Origin: Methylococcales bacterium
GTDB taxonomy: Bacteria > Pseudomonadota > Gammaproteobacteria > Methylococcales > Methylomonadaceae
Length of the DNA: 64,000 nt
Direction: 5' to 3'
Assembly (NCBI GenBank): GCA_026398895.1
Contig: JAPLRZ010000060.1
Location: 35,813 to 99,812, forward strand
Of the stretch, positions 11,101 through 19,594 are shown one piece after another. A program made the position numbers and the translations under genes. How positions within the stretch are numbered: the stretch's first letter is position 1; each line of letters starts with the position of its first letter. Below the pieces are notes generated by a model. That model did no database searches. It saw nothing but the letters and a program-made list of their open reading frames with translations, and was not told the DNA's origin.

Positions 11101-11730
11101 GCCCGCATTGGCTAATACTTCATCTTCCATTTCGAGAATTAAATCTTTCAGCGATTTTTTTTCTTTAACCAGTTTATTAAGACTTCTTAAATCATCAATC
11201 GTCCAGCGTGCGGATAATACATCGGATAATTTTTCTAACGCGGTGGGGATTCTGGGTATATCTTCAAAATAATTCGGGTCTTTACGCTGATAATAAGAAA
11301 TTGAATCGCCATTTGTCCAAACGCCCATTGGTGCGCCTGTGGCATTGCAATAACTTTTTAATTGGTCTTTACCGTCTTTGTGTTTGGGTTTTTTAAGCTC
11401 AATTAAAATATACGGTACGGTGGGGCGGTCTTTATCGAATATACAAATATCAGCGCGTTTAGTTTCTCGTCCAAAAGTAACGCCATATTCAATCGCTATT
11501 CTATTAATTGGATATTTAAAATCATCAATTAAGACCATTAAATATAACTGGCGCACGACTTCTTCTGGCGTGAGTTTTATTTCTTTACCACGCACTAAGC
11601 AGACAATATACGGTGTGGCTTTATCGCGGATTTGTTTAATGATGATGCTGTTTTCTAAGGCGTGAATTTGTACAGGGGTAAATTGGGTGAGTTTGTAGGC
11701 GGAATCTTTGAGGAGTTCGGTAAGTGTCAT
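8131..11730 (-). CDS. Single-chain restriction-modification-specificity protein (type IIG / type I-like RMS fusion)
   Basis: The 1199-residue protein joins the three functions of a type I system. Residues about 20-140 are an HsdR-N-type nuclease with a PD-(D/E)XK core (D94 in KRADICIF, E111 and K113 in YILIELKK). Residues about 300-600 are an HsdM-like N6-adenine methyltransferase with GQYFTPRYV, SAM motif DTAAGSCGF (346-354) and catalytic NPPF (474-477). From about 690 to the end there are two HsdS-like target-recognition domains separated by helical spacers. Known enzymes of this build methylate and cut without a separate translocase. Two palindromic repeats are translated in frame, at about 659-686 and 966-1003. 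It is the first gene of a three-cistron overlapping operon. Confidence 0.9.
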   Translation of the reverse strand: MTLTELLKDSAYKLTQFTPVQIHALENSIIIKQIRDKATPYIVCLVRGKEIKLTPEEVVRQLYLMVLIDDFKYPINRIAIEYGVTFGRETKRADICIFDKDRPTVPYILIELKKPKHKDGKDQLKSYCNATGAPMGVWTNGDSISYYQRKDPNYFEDIPRIPTALEKLSDVLSARWTIDDLRSLNKLVKEKKSLKDLILEMEDEVLANAGVDVFEELFKLIFTKLYDEMESWRDRKKHLVFRNYGDTETELKAKIQDLFDKARGKWEGVFTDDAKLQLTPSHLSVCIASLESVMLFNSNLDVVDEAFEYLINKSSKGEKGQYFTPRYVIDMCVKMLNPQEHETLIDTAAGSCGFPVHGIFHVWEAILKSEGLTKNHLFTAEQKPARCIDYVQNKVFAIDFDEKAVRVGRTLNLIAGDGQTNVLHLNTLDYERWDEKTKDENWLDIYGEGWKKLRKLRSDKNSNRDFQFYVLMANPPFAGDIKETRILAKYELGKKDNGKYQTAVGRDILFIECNLSFLKAGGRMAVVLPQGRFNNSSDKQIREYIAERCRILAVVGLHGNVFKPHTGTKTSVLLVQKWDDTLCPKVDDYPIFFATMQESSKDNSGDKIYVAQADGSPLLDTHEHLIVKHDLFNHDGLTQDGIAEAFIEFAKKENLSFFDTAVRGELVEPRAAESFTLRQAQCERLFDEVKYRALLERLEISIIQKSEAFKPFFNGRIDPEFFQKYYTEIYNKILSKNNEFLGDIAFITDGEHGNAITSEIGYSKYYGARNVLSGVLSDNNVEYISEEHHKKLKKSSLIPRDVLISCVGANIGYAAIVPDDIGIANIVRNVVLIRSNSKEFINEYLHIYLCSSYGKSLYIRMNTGNAQPLVSLDYIKTIPVFKPSISFQSKIKNFTNLSLDALEQSKNIYISAETLLLNALGMADFSPSTENINIKSFKDSFIATGRLDAEYYQPKYDELEQKIKTYTPSRSHALRGNEYSTAPAVRDAARLTLHSHAARGNEEKGFSTLGEICPNPTNGVEIREYCESGTPYLRIGDLKQLQINESSLVFVNSEAANSLMSKVKLQEGDVLMSRSGSLGVTCIIEKQWVHALISSHLIILRINDVEINPYYLAFFLQSTAGKLQIIKNSNGGVQPEINHPALKSILIPRLPIETQTKIATLIQQSFTLKAQSEQLLATAKRAVELAIETDEQTALDYLL
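8725..8825. repeat. R2 inverted repeat inside the RMS gene
   Basis: A perfect 26-bp inverted repeat has arms at 8725-8750 and 8800-8825, beginning CTCGTTCCCACGCGCTGCGT. It is translated in frame as SRSHALRGN ... SHAARGNE, between the two recognition domains. Related half-sites (GTTCCCACGCGCT) occur at 52129 and at the edges of 60335-60503. Confidence 0.9.
9679..9749. repeat. R1 repeat inside the RMS gene
   Basis: This copy of the 2680-2737 element, with a longer centre, reads in frame as RGELVEPR ... TLRQAQCERLF at the junction between the methyltransferase and first recognition domain. Confidence 0.9.
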
Positions 11731-11917
11731 TAAGCTGTCCCTGTTGGTTGCAATAGGGGGATTTTACACGCTATTGGCTTCAAATTGCAGTAAGGCTTTA
11801 TTAAAGCAAGCACATTATTGAGCATCTACCTTGTCGATGATTATGATAAAATCCTGCTACATCGGTAGCCTACGCGCTCCGCGATAATTTTAACTTTCAA
11901 CTTTAAGTGAGCCTGTT

Positions 11918-13147
11918 ATGAATAAACCTAAAAAAGTCGCCCTTCTTACTGCTGGCGGATTAGCACCTTGTCTGAGTTCTGCGGTCGGTGGTTTGATTGA
12001 ACGTTATACGGAGATTGATCCGAGTATTGAAATTATTTGCTACCGTAGCGGTTATAAGGGGCTGTTATTAGGCGATTCATACCTAGTTACTCCAGAAATT
12101 CGCGCTAAAGCAGGTTTATTACACCGTTTTGGTGGTTCACCGATTGGTAATAGCCGCGTTAAATTGACCAATGTAAAAGACTGCGTTAAACGCGGTTTAG
12201 TCAAAGAAGGCGAAAATCCACAAAAAGTGGCGGCGGATCAGTTGATTAAAGATGGCGTTGATGTTTTACACACCATTGGCGGTGATGATACCAATACCGC
12301 TGCGGCTGATTTGGCGGCATTTCTTGCTGAAAATAACTATGGTTTAACCGTGATTGGTTTGCCGAAAACCGTTGATAATGATGTGATTCCAATTAAGCAA
12401 TCGTTAGGCGCGTGGACAGCGGCAGAGCAGGGCGCACGTTATTTTCAAAATGTGGTTGCTGAAAACAATGCGAACCCACGGATGTTGATCGTTCATGAAG
12501 TAATGGGGCGTAGTTGTGGTTGGTTGACAGCGGCAACAGTAGTTGAATACCGTAAATTATTAGACCGTTCTGAATGGTTGCCTGAAATCGGCTTAGACCG
12601 TAATGCGTTTGAAGTACACGGCGTGTTTATTCCTGAAATGGGTTTTGATATTGCTGCGGAAGCGACTCGGTTACGCGCCATTATGGATAAAGTTGATTGC
12701 GTTAATATCTTTGTTTCTGAAGGTGCGGGTGTTGAAACTATCGTTGCTGAAATGTTAGCAAAAGGGCAAGAAGTGCCACGCGATGCGTTTGGTCATGTGA
12801 AATTAGACGCAGTGAACCCTGGAAAGTGGTTTGGTGAACAATTTGCTGAAATGCTAGGTGCGGAAAAAACTCTAATACAAAAATCGGGTTATTTTGCGCG
12901 GGCATCGGCGGCAAATATTGAAGATATTCGTTTGATTAAATCCTGTACCGATTTGGCGGTGGAATGTGCGTTACGCGGTGAATCAGGTTTAATTGGGCAT
13001 GATGAAGAACAAGGCAATGTGTTACGCGCCATTGAATTCCCACGCATTAAAGGTGGCAAGGCGTTTGATATTGATACCCCTTGGTTTAATGACGTATTAG
13101 CGGCGATTGGGCAAACTAAAGGCGCGAAGGTCGAAACTAGCCATTAA
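11918..13147 (+). CDS. pfp: Pyrophosphate-dependent 6-phosphofructokinase
   Basis: The enzyme phosphorylates fructose 6-phosphate (reversibly) with PPi instead of ATP, in glycolysis. The 409-residue protein has TIGGDDTNTAAADLA near residue 120; the second Asp of GGDD is the known marker of PPi use, where ATP enzymes have Gly. The catalytic PKTVDND and the substrate motif MGRSCGWL follow. The length and the divergence from the 320-residue PfkA are typical of the PPi-type family found in methanotrophs and some sulfur bacteria. The 187-bp gap to the divergent restriction gene should hold its promoter. No pfkA is seen in the window. Confidence 0.93.
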   Translation: MNKPKKVALLTAGGLAPCLSSAVGGLIERYTEIDPSIEIICYRSGYKGLLLGDSYLVTPEIRAKAGLLHRFGGSPIGNSRVKLTNVKDCVKRGLVKEGENPQKVAADQLIKDGVDVLHTIGGDDTNTAAADLAAFLAENNYGLTVIGLPKTVDNDVIPIKQSLGAWTAAEQGARYFQNVVAENNANPRMLIVHEVMGRSCGWLTAATVVEYRKLLDRSEWLPEIGLDRNAFEVHGVFIPEMGFDIAAEATRLRAIMDKVDCVNIFVSEGAGVETIVAEMLAKGQEVPRDAFGHVKLDAVNPGKWFGEQFAEMLGAEKTLIQKSGYFARASAANIEDIRLIKSCTDLAVECALRGESGLIGHDEEQGNVLRAIEFPRIKGGKAFDIDTPWFNDVLAAIGQTKGAKVETSH

Positions 13148-13156
13148 TTGTTTGAA

Positions 13157-13182
13157 GGAGTACAAACCTAGGTTTGTACTCC
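13157..13182. terminator. 26-bp perfect palindrome between pfp and proS (R4)
   Basis: GGAGTACAAACCT and its reverse complement AGGTTTGTACTCC meet without a loop, followed by ATTTTGTTT on the plus strand. It sits 9 bp after the pfp stop and 8 bp before the convergent proS stop. It could serve both genes as a terminator and belongs to the R4 repeat family. Confidence 0.65.
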
Positions 13183-13190
13183 TATTTTGT

Positions 13191-14948
13191 TTAAGCCAAT
13201 TTAGCTTTTAAAAACTCAATCACTCCCACAGACGGAATAATTTCATTGTCTGTTGCCGTTCTTGCTTTATATTCCAGCGTTTCATCATCTAAACCACGGT
13301 CACTGATGATAATAGAATGCGGGATACCGATTAGCTCCATATCAGAAAACATAAAACCAGCGCGGACTTTTCTGTCGTCAAACAACACATCTATGCCAGC
13401 GGCTACTAAATCAGCGTAGAGTTTTTCTGTGGCTAATTTTAGGCGTTCGGATTTGTGCATATTCATCGGTAATAAAGCAACTTGAAAGGGTGCGAGTTTG
13501 GCTGACCAAATGATGCCACGACTATCATGGTTTTGTTCAATTGCCGCCGCGACTACGCGAGAAATACCAATACCATAACAACCCATAATCATGATTTGGC
13601 TTTTACCCGCTTCGTTAATAATACCTGCTTTCATAGACGCGCTGTATTTTGTGCCGAGCTGGAAAATATGCCCAACTTCAATACCGCGAGCTAAGGTAAT
13701 TTCACCTAAGCCGTCTGGACTTTTATCCCCTGCTATTACATTACGCAAATCATGAAACGCATTGTCGGCTAAGGCTTGCTGATAAAAAGCGTTGGTTTTG
13801 ACATCGTTCGTCCATTGACAACCGCGTAAATGGAAGCCTTCTTCATTCGCCCCACAGACAAAATCACTTAAGTTTTTAACCGAGTGGTCAAATAAACAAG
13901 GGTGTATAGCATCCAGTTTAGGGCCTAAAAAGCCAGCGATACAGCCGTGATGGGTAATGATTTCTGCATCGGTTGCTAAGCGAAACTCACCGATAATTTT
14001 GCGAGTTTTGATTTCATTAAGTTCATGATCGCCGCGTAAGAATAAGTTATAAAAAGCTTCTTTAATCACTACGCCTTCTGCATCACGTTCCATTTTGACA
14101 ATGGCGAGAGTTTTTAGAATTTTTTGTGCGGGGACATTTAAAAACTCGCTGATTTCAGCAATGGTTTTTTGGGTAGGTGTAGCGACTTTGGCATAAGCTT
14201 CGCTGGGAGCGGCGATGACTTGTTCTTCAAGCAATGCAGTGGCACTTTCGACATTTGCCGCATAATCACTACCCGTAGAAAACGCAATCGCATCTTCGCC
14301 AGAATCGGCAATCACATGAAATTCATGCGATACCGCGCCACCAATTGAACCAGAATCGGCAATCACTGCACGGTAGTTAAGCCCCAACTTGTCAAAAATA
14401 TTGCTGTAGGCGGTGTACATCACATCGTAAGTTTCTTGTAATGATTCTTGGCTGGTATGAAAGGAGTACGCATCTTTCATAATAAACTCACGGCAACGCA
14501 TCACACCAAAACGAGGACGAATTTCATCACGGAATTTAGTTTGAATTTGATAGTAGGTAATCGGTAGTTGTTTATAGCTTTTTAGTTCATGACGCGCTAA
14601 ATCAGTGATAATTTCTTCATGCGTAGGTCCTAAGCAAAAGTCACGTTCATGACGATCTTTTAACCGTGCCAATTCAGGACCATAATGTTGCCAGCGTCCT
14701 GTTTCTTGCCACAGTTCCGCAGGTTGCAAAGCGGGCATTAATACTTCTAATGCACCTGCTTTTTCCATTTCTTCGCGGGTTATTTTTTCGACTTTGCGTA
14801 ATACCCGCAGCCCCAAAGGTAGCCAGCTATACAGACCTGCGGCAAGTTTACGAATCAATCCAGCACGAATCATAAGTTGATGACTGGCGATTTCAGCATC
14901 GGCTGGGGTTTCTTTTACGGTATTAAGAGGGAATTGAGAAGTGCGCAT
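13191..14948 (-). CDS. proS: Prolyl-tRNA synthetase, bacterial type
   Basis: The 585-residue class II aminoacyl-tRNA synthetase charges tRNA-Pro. The N terminus ([20 protein letters not shown]) leads into the motif 1/2 core with [19 protein letters not shown] and [10 protein letters not shown]. An editing (INS) insertion spans roughly residues 220-400. Motif 3 and the anticodon-binding domain follow ([37 protein letters not shown]). The editing domain marks it as the prokaryote-like ProS that clears Ala-tRNA-Pro. It is convergent with pfp. Confidence 0.98.
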   Translation of the reverse strand: MRTSQFPLNTVKETPADAEIASHQLMIRAGLIRKLAAGLYSWLPLGLRVLRKVEKITREEMEKAGALEVLMPALQPAELWQETGRWQHYGPELARLKDRHERDFCLGPTHEEIITDLARHELKSYKQLPITYYQIQTKFRDEIRPRFGVMRCREFIMKDAYSFHTSQESLQETYDVMYTAYSNIFDKLGLNYRAVIADSGSIGGAVSHEFHVIADSGEDAIAFSTGSDYAANVESATALLEEQVIAAPSEAYAKVATPTQKTIAEISEFLNVPAQKILKTLAIVKMERDAEGVVIKEAFYNLFLRGDHELNEIKTRKIIGEFRLATDAEIITHHGCIAGFLGPKLDAIHPCLFDHSVKNLSDFVCGANEEGFHLRGCQWTNDVKTNAFYQQALADNAFHDLRNVIAGDKSPDGLGEITLARGIEVGHIFQLGTKYSASMKAGIINEAGKSQIMIMGCYGIGISRVVAAAIEQNHDSRGIIWSAKLAPFQVALLPMNMHKSERLKLATEKLYADLVAAGIDVLFDDRKVRAGFMFSDMELIGIPHSIIISDRGLDDETLEYKARTATDNEIIPSVGVIEFLKAKLA

Positions 14949-15269
14949 GATGAATCAACAAAATGAAAAAAGTCTATTTTAACCTGAGTTTGTCATAACA
15001 AGCAGATAGACGCTTTTATATTTTTACAACACTGTCCCAAAAGCCAATATCCACGCGATGTTCGACTTTTATTCTGGCGACGCTGGCTATAGCCATTGTG
15101 CAGCCAAGGATGACAACTATGACGGTTTTGAGGGACACCTTATAATCTAACTGTCAGGCTAAACAAAAAACTGCGGCTAAATAGTTCAAAATCAACTCAA
15201 TTATATTAGTCAGAAAAACTATTTTTTTGATACACTAGCAACCTTACATTATCTTAAAAGGGGAATATC
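14949..15269. other. 321-bp intergenic region between proS and the FKBP gene
   Basis: Divergent promoter space. The part nearest the FKBP gene is AT-rich (CTATTTTTTTGATACACTAG), which suits a promoter. The middle (about 15030-15140) is less AT-rich and open on the minus strand for about 35 codons, without a recognisable product. No RNA gene was recognised. Confidence 0.4.
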
Positions 15270-15749
15270 GTGAGAAAAATTCAAACGCAAATTCTTTCAA
15301 TTGCTACTGTTATGCTGATAGGAATTACTATGTTTTCAATGGCAAACGCCACTACACCCGAAGAAAATAGCACTGCTGGGTCTACCTTCATTGCGGAAAA
15401 TGCTAAAAAAGCCAATATTGTCACTACTGCTAGTGGCTTGCAATACGAAGTTTTAACTAAAGGGGCAGGGACTGTTTCACCGTCTGCCACTGACACAGTG
15501 ACTGTGCATTACAAAGGCACAACGCTGGATGGTAAAGTATTTGATAGTTCTTATGATCGTGGTGCGCCTGCTTCGTTTCCATTAAACCGCGTTATCGCAG
15601 GTTGGACAGAAGGCGTACAGTTAATGAAAGTAGGTGATAAATTCCGCTTTTTTATTCCACCCAAGTTAGCCTATGGTTCAGAAGGCGCGGGTCGTGATAT
15701 TGGTCCGAATTCCACGCTCATTTTTGAAGTTGAGCTGATTAAAATTTAG
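15270..15749 (+). CDS. FKBP-type peptidyl-prolyl cis-trans isomerase, exported
   Basis: The 159-residue protein starts at a GTG codon preceded by AAAGGGGAA. A signal peptide of about 27 residues (to MFSMANA) sends it to the periplasm. The single FKBP domain shows VTVHYKGTTLDGKVFDSSYD, the active-site VIAGWTEGVQLMKVGDK, and PKLAYGSEGAG near the end. It accelerates proline isomerisation during folding. It lacks the long dimerising N-terminal helix of Mip/FkpA, so it is a minimal exported FKBP. It stands alone. Confidence 0.93.
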   Translation: MRKIQTQILSIATVMLIGITMFSMANATTPEENSTAGSTFIAENAKKANIVTTASGLQYEVLTKGAGTVSPSATDTVTVHYKGTTLDGKVFDSSYDRGAPASFPLNRVIAGWTEGVQLMKVGDKFRFFIPPKLAYGSEGAGRDIGPNSTLIFEVELIKI

Positions 15750-15763
15750 TAATCGTTTCGTAA

Positions 15764-15837
15764 GTTGGGGTGCGTACGCGAACCCCAACAATAGTTATCC
15801 ACCTCTTTTAAGTGTTGGGGTTTGATCTCACCCCAAC
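15764..15837. repeat. Two GTTGGGG/CCCCAAC hairpins
   Basis: The first hairpin pairs 15764-15771 with 15782-15789, and the second pairs 15814-15820 with 15831-15837. Both lie between the FKBP gene and rlmKL. Similar GTTGGG...CCCAAC elements occur inside rlmKL (17091-17133) and, as TCGGGTTA/TAACCCGA, after carB. Confidence 0.7.
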
Positions 15838-15857
15838 CTACATCTCGTTAAACCCCC

Positions 15858-18143
15858 ATGCCTACTTACTCGCTATTCGCCACCACGCCCAAAGCGATGG
15901 AAAACTTATTGACCTTAGAATTACAAAGTCTAGGCATAGAAAATATTAAAGCGACTGTGGCGGGCGTTGCCTTTCAAGGTGATTTAGAAACCGCTTATCG
16001 GGCGTGTTTATGGTCGAGAACCGCTAATCGTATTCTGCTGGTATTAAACACGTTTACCGTTAAATCACAGGATGATTTATATAACGGTGTGCAGGAAATT
16101 AACTGGTTTGAACATCTCAATCCTGACGACAGTTTTGCAGTGTCGTTTAGTGCGAGAAATTCCGAAGCCATTAATAACACTCACTTTGGCGCGTTAAAAG
16201 TGAAAGACGCGATAGTTGATCAAATGCGGGCAGCTTTTAATTGCCGTCCTAACATTAATACCGAACAGCCGAGTATTCGCATTAACGTCCATTTACAAGG
16301 CGAAACCGCACAACTGAGTTTAGATTTATCAGGCGAAAGTTTGCACAGACGTGGTTATCGAGATGTCAGTATTAAAGCCCCCATGAAAGAAAATTTGGCT
16401 GCGGCAATGTTATTACGTTGTGGCTGGGCGGACATTGCTAAACGTGGCGGCACATTGCTAGACCCAATGTGTGGCTCGGGTACTCTATTATTAGAAGGCG
16501 CGATGATAGCTGCTGATTATGCACCTGGATTATTGCGTGATTATTTTGGCTTTATCGGCTGGAAACAACACGATGCCGAGTGTTGGAAAAAACTTCGCGC
16601 CGAAGCAGTATTACGCAAAAATAGAGGGCTGAGCAACTTACCCGTGATTATCGGTTTTGACCAAGAACGCCATACCGTCAATACCGCGCTTGCCCATATT
16701 GCTAACGCTGGACTTGCAAAATATTGTCATATTGAGCGGCGTGATATTGAGAATGCTGCACCCGCTGAAAGTTGGCAAGCAGGTTTGGTGATATGTAACC
16801 CGCCTTATGGTGAACGCTTGGGTGAGGAAGCTGAAATTGCTGAACTGTATAAAAAATTTGGCACAACGTTAAAAACCAAATTTCAAGGTTGGCAAGCCGC
16901 GCTGATTATTAGCAATCCAGAATTAGGTTTTCGTTTAGGGATACGCTCACAAAAACCCATTACCCTATTTAATGGTGCGTTGGAATGTAAGCTACTACGC
17001 TTGAAGATTGAAGAAAGTGAGTTTTTTATTCCCAAAGCGCACACACCTGAAGAACGCATTGCCCAAGTAACCGCGCAACCTGTTCACCCTGTAGGTTGGG
17101 TTAGTCGTGAGCCTGTCGAACGGCGTACCCAACAAAATCCTCAAGATACCCAAGACCAACAAGAACCGCAAAACACTGGCGCAATCATGTTCGCCAATCG
17201 CCTACAAAAAAATCTTAAAACTCTCAGTAAATGGGCAAAACAAAACGCCATTACTTGTTACCGTGTCTATGATGCTGATTTGCCCGAATATGCGGTAGCT
17301 ATCGATATTTATCAAAGCGAACAAACGTGGGTACACGTTCAAGAATACGAACCCCCTAAAACCATCGACCAACACAAAGCCAATCAACGCCTTGCCGAAT
17401 TATTAGCCGAAATTCCGCGTGTGTTAGGCGTGAACCGTGAACAAGTGCTATTAAAAATTCGCCGTAAACAAAAAAATACCGATCAATACGAAAAACACGG
17501 TGACACAGGGCGTTTTCACACTGTTGTCGAAGGCGGTTGTAAGTTGTTGGTGAATTTTGAAGATTATTTGGATACAGGTTTATTTTTAGATCACCGTCCA
17601 ATCCGTCTGAAAATTCAACAGCAAGCTAAGGGCAAACGCTTTTTGAATCTGTTTGCTTATACGGGTAGTGCAACTGTACACGCCGCAGTCGGTGGTGCAA
17701 TCGCAAGCACCACAGTGGATATGTCCAATACTTATACTAACTGGGCTAAAAATAATCTCGCTTTAAACATCACCAGCGGCGAACATGAGTTTATTCAAGC
17801 CGATTGTATCGATTGGTTAGCCAATGAAGCCAAACAAGCTCAACCTAGACAATACGATTTAATTTTCCTAGACCCGCCTACTTTTTCCAATTCCAAGCGC
17901 ATGGATGACGTGTTTGATATTCAACTCGACCATGTAAAACTGATTAACAATGCCTTGAGTTTATTAGCAAACGATGGCATTTTATATTTTTCGACTAATT
18001 TTAGACGCTTTAAAATTGACCTCGCGGCATTGACTGGATTGCGTGTAGACGATATAAGCACACTCAGCATTCCCAAAGATTTTACCCGCAATGCCAAAAT
18101 TCATTATTGCTGGAGCATTCAAAAATGCGTAGAGTCAAAATAA
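15858..18143 (+). CDS. rlmKL: Bifunctional 23S rRNA methyltransferase RlmKL (m2G2445 / m7G2069)
   Basis: The 761-residue protein has an N-terminal THUMP region (about 45-155). The RlmL methyltransferase follows (DPMCGSGTLLLEGAMIA near 201; catalytic NPPYGERLG near 314). After a linker comes the RlmK domain with FLNLFAYTGSATVHAA and LDPPTFSNS. Known role: the fused enzyme methylates G2445 and G2069 of 23S rRNA during large-subunit assembly. The linker (about 412-426, VGWVSREPVERRTQQ) is encoded by a palindromic repeat read in frame, so this copy has an extra interdomain segment. acyP overlaps its 3' end by 19 bp. Confidence 0.96.
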   Translation: MPTYSLFATTPKAMENLLTLELQSLGIENIKATVAGVAFQGDLETAYRACLWSRTANRILLVLNTFTVKSQDDLYNGVQEINWFEHLNPDDSFAVSFSARNSEAINNTHFGALKVKDAIVDQMRAAFNCRPNINTEQPSIRINVHLQGETAQLSLDLSGESLHRRGYRDVSIKAPMKENLAAAMLLRCGWADIAKRGGTLLDPMCGSGTLLLEGAMIAADYAPGLLRDYFGFIGWKQHDAECWKKLRAEAVLRKNRGLSNLPVIIGFDQERHTVNTALAHIANAGLAKYCHIERRDIENAAPAESWQAGLVICNPPYGERLGEEAEIAELYKKFGTTLKTKFQGWQAALIISNPELGFRLGIRSQKPITLFNGALECKLLRLKIEESEFFIPKAHTPEERIAQVTAQPVHPVGWVSREPVERRTQQNPQDTQDQQEPQNTGAIMFANRLQKNLKTLSKWAKQNAITCYRVYDADLPEYAVAIDIYQSEQTWVHVQEYEPPKTIDQHKANQRLAELLAEIPRVLGVNREQVLLKIRRKQKNTDQYEKHGDTGRFHTVVEGGCKLLVNFEDYLDTGLFLDHRPIRLKIQQQAKGKRFLNLFAYTGSATVHAAVGGAIASTTVDMSNTYTNWAKNNLALNITSGEHEFIQADCIDWLANEAKQAQPRQYDLIFLDPPTFSNSKRMDDVFDIQLDHVKLINNALSLLANDGILYFSTNFRRFKIDLAALTGLRVDDISTLSIPKDFTRNAKIHYCWSIQKCVESK
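17091..17133. repeat. GTTGGGT/ACCCAAC repeat inside rlmKL
   Basis: GTAGGTTGGGTTAG and CGTACCCAAC form inverted arms (7-bp core, 17095-17101 with 17127-17133). The element is read in frame in the linker between the RlmL and RlmK domains. The arm sequence resembles the intergenic elements near 15764 and 24383. Confidence 0.75.
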
Positions 18144-18394
18144 TAGTTGCAGGTCGTGTACAAGGGGTTTATTTTCGCTACTTCACCCAAAATAAAGCCA
18201 AAGAATTAGCCATACTAGGCAGTGTCAAAAATTTAGACGATGGGCGGGTAGAAATTATTGCCCAAGCTGACCACCACATACTGGAAGATTTTATTCGCTG
18301 GTGTCATAAAGGACCTATTACAGCGCGAGTTGATAGCGTTGAAATCAGCGAACTCGAACCTGAACAAGCGTTGACAACATTCATTAGAAAATGA
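18125..18394 (+). CDS. acyP: Acylphosphatase
   Basis: The small (89-residue) enzyme hydrolyses acyl phosphates such as carbamoyl or acetyl phosphate. The phosphate-binding loop is VAGRVQGVYFRYF with the catalytic Arg, and the catalytic Asn is in GSVKNLDDGRVE. The ATG at 18125 was chosen because the protein then begins MRRVKIIVAGRVQGV, the normal family start. A TTG 18 bp upstream would add only six residues. It overlaps the end of rlmKL, which suggests co-expression. Confidence 0.93.
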   Translation: MRRVKIIVAGRVQGVYFRYFTQNKAKELAILGSVKNLDDGRVEIIAQADHHILEDFIRWCHKGPITARVDSVEISELEPEQALTTFIRK

Positions 18395-18397
18395 ACA

Positions 18398-18443
18398 GCT
18401 AGAACATAATGGCATAAAATGCTAAAGTTCTAGCATTATTTTT
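18398..18443 (+). terminator. Rho-independent terminator after acyP
   Basis: GCTAGAAC (18398-18405) pairs with GTTCTAGC (18427-18434), followed by ATTATTTTT. It sits just past the acyP stop. Confidence 0.65.
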
Positions 18444-18481
18444 AGCATTCAAAAACTTTAACCTTACTGGCGTTGCACATT

Positions 18482-18916
18482 ATGAAATTAAAAAATCTAT
18501 TACTTGCCCTGTTGACTAGCCTTGTTATCGGCGTATTTGTTGTCGGTTGTTCTGATGACAAAGCTGAAAAAACCAGCAAAAAAGCAGAAGAAGTGTTTAA
18601 CCCTTTTGACCATTCCAAAGACGAAAAAATCAGCAAAGCTGAAAAAGAGCAGTTTGAAAAAGCCTTTGCCGAACAGTGTGTTAAAAGAGAAACAACCGCT
18701 AACCCCAATGCCGACAAAGACCGCACCACCCAATCTTGCACCTGTGTTGCAACTTATTTGATGAAAGATTTAACCGCGAAAGAAGCCGAAAAGTTCGTCA
18801 CTGAACACGAAAACCCCGTGTCGCTAACCTTCAAATTTGAAAATGCCGCCTATCATTGTTTACAACAAAAAGCTCCGCCTAAAGATGCAGGGTTTACCCC
18901 AGTAACACCGCAGTGA
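18482..18916 (+). CDS. Small lipoprotein with an EF-hand-like loop, function unknown
   Basis: The 144-residue protein begins with a lipoprotein signal whose lipobox ends VVGC (Cys23). A charged Lys/Glu region follows, then DHSKDEKISKAE, which matches the 12-residue EF-hand calcium loop (D at 1, S at 3, D at 5, I at 8, E at 12) except for the usual Gly at 6. The C-terminal half carries four cysteines (QCVKRE, SCTCVATY, YHCLQQ). The start at 18482 gives a proper lipoprotein leader; a TTG at 18473 would add three residues. No named family was recognised. Confidence 0.7.
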   Translation: MKLKNLLLALLTSLVIGVFVVGCSDDKAEKTSKKAEEVFNPFDHSKDEKISKAEKEQFEKAFAEQCVKRETTANPNADKDRTTQSCTCVATYLMKDLTAKEAEKFVTEHENPVSLTFKFENAAYHCLQQKAPPKDAGFTPVTPQ

Positions 18917-18995
18917 GTAATTAAAAAATAATAACATGATGACGAACTGTCCTAGATTCCAATACGCTATTTACTATAAGTTATAGTCAGGAGTA

Positions 18996-19571
18996 ATGAT
19001 GACCGCCCTGCAAAAAATCACCCATTTAACAGAGCAGGACTATTTAGCCTTTGAATTAAATGCTGATATGCGTCATGAATATATCGACGGACAACTCTAT
19101 GCAATGGCTGGCGCAAGTGAACGCCATAATCGAATCGCTTTAAATATCGGTTTTCATCTGCGCATGGCGGCACGCGGTGGGCATTGCGGGGTATTCATGA
19201 GCGATATGAAACTAAAACTAGCATGGCAAAAAACCTATTATTATCCAGACGTAATGCTAGTGTGTAATACGCAGGACAATAACGAATATTACAAACAACA
19301 ACCATGTTTTATCGCCGAAGTATTATCAACCAGCCCCGACAATACCGATAAGCGAGAAAAACTATTAGCCTATACAAAAATACCCAGCTTGCGTTATTAC
19401 TTATTAATTAGTACCGATAAAACCCAAGTTGAATATTTTGTTCGAGATACGCAAGATGAATGGCAAACCGCATTATTAGAAGCCGATGAAATGCTAAGTA
19501 TTGATTGTGAAAATTATCAGGCGGTTTTACGGTTGAGTGATATTTATGAGGATGTGGTGTTTGATAATTAA
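18996..19571 (+). CDS. Uma2 family (DUF820) putative endonuclease
   Basis: The 191-residue protein has the Uma2 layout: LTEQDYLAFE, EYIDGQLYAMAGASERHN, then a PD-(D/E)XK-like core YYPDVMLVC ... CFIAEVLSTSPDNTDKREKL. Uma2 proteins are very abundant in cyanobacteria and filamentous bacteria. Most are of unknown role, although the fold is that of restriction-type nucleases. It opens the accessory strip before carB. Confidence 0.85.
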   Translation: MMTALQKITHLTEQDYLAFELNADMRHEYIDGQLYAMAGASERHNRIALNIGFHLRMAARGGHCGVFMSDMKLKLAWQKTYYYPDVMLVCNTQDNNEYYKQQPCFIAEVLSTSPDNTDKREKLLAYTKIPSLRYYLLISTDKTQVEYFVRDTQDEWQTALLEADEMLSIDCENYQAVLRLSDIYEDVVFDN

Positions 19572-19594
19572 ATTTTTTACAATACGAAAATAAT

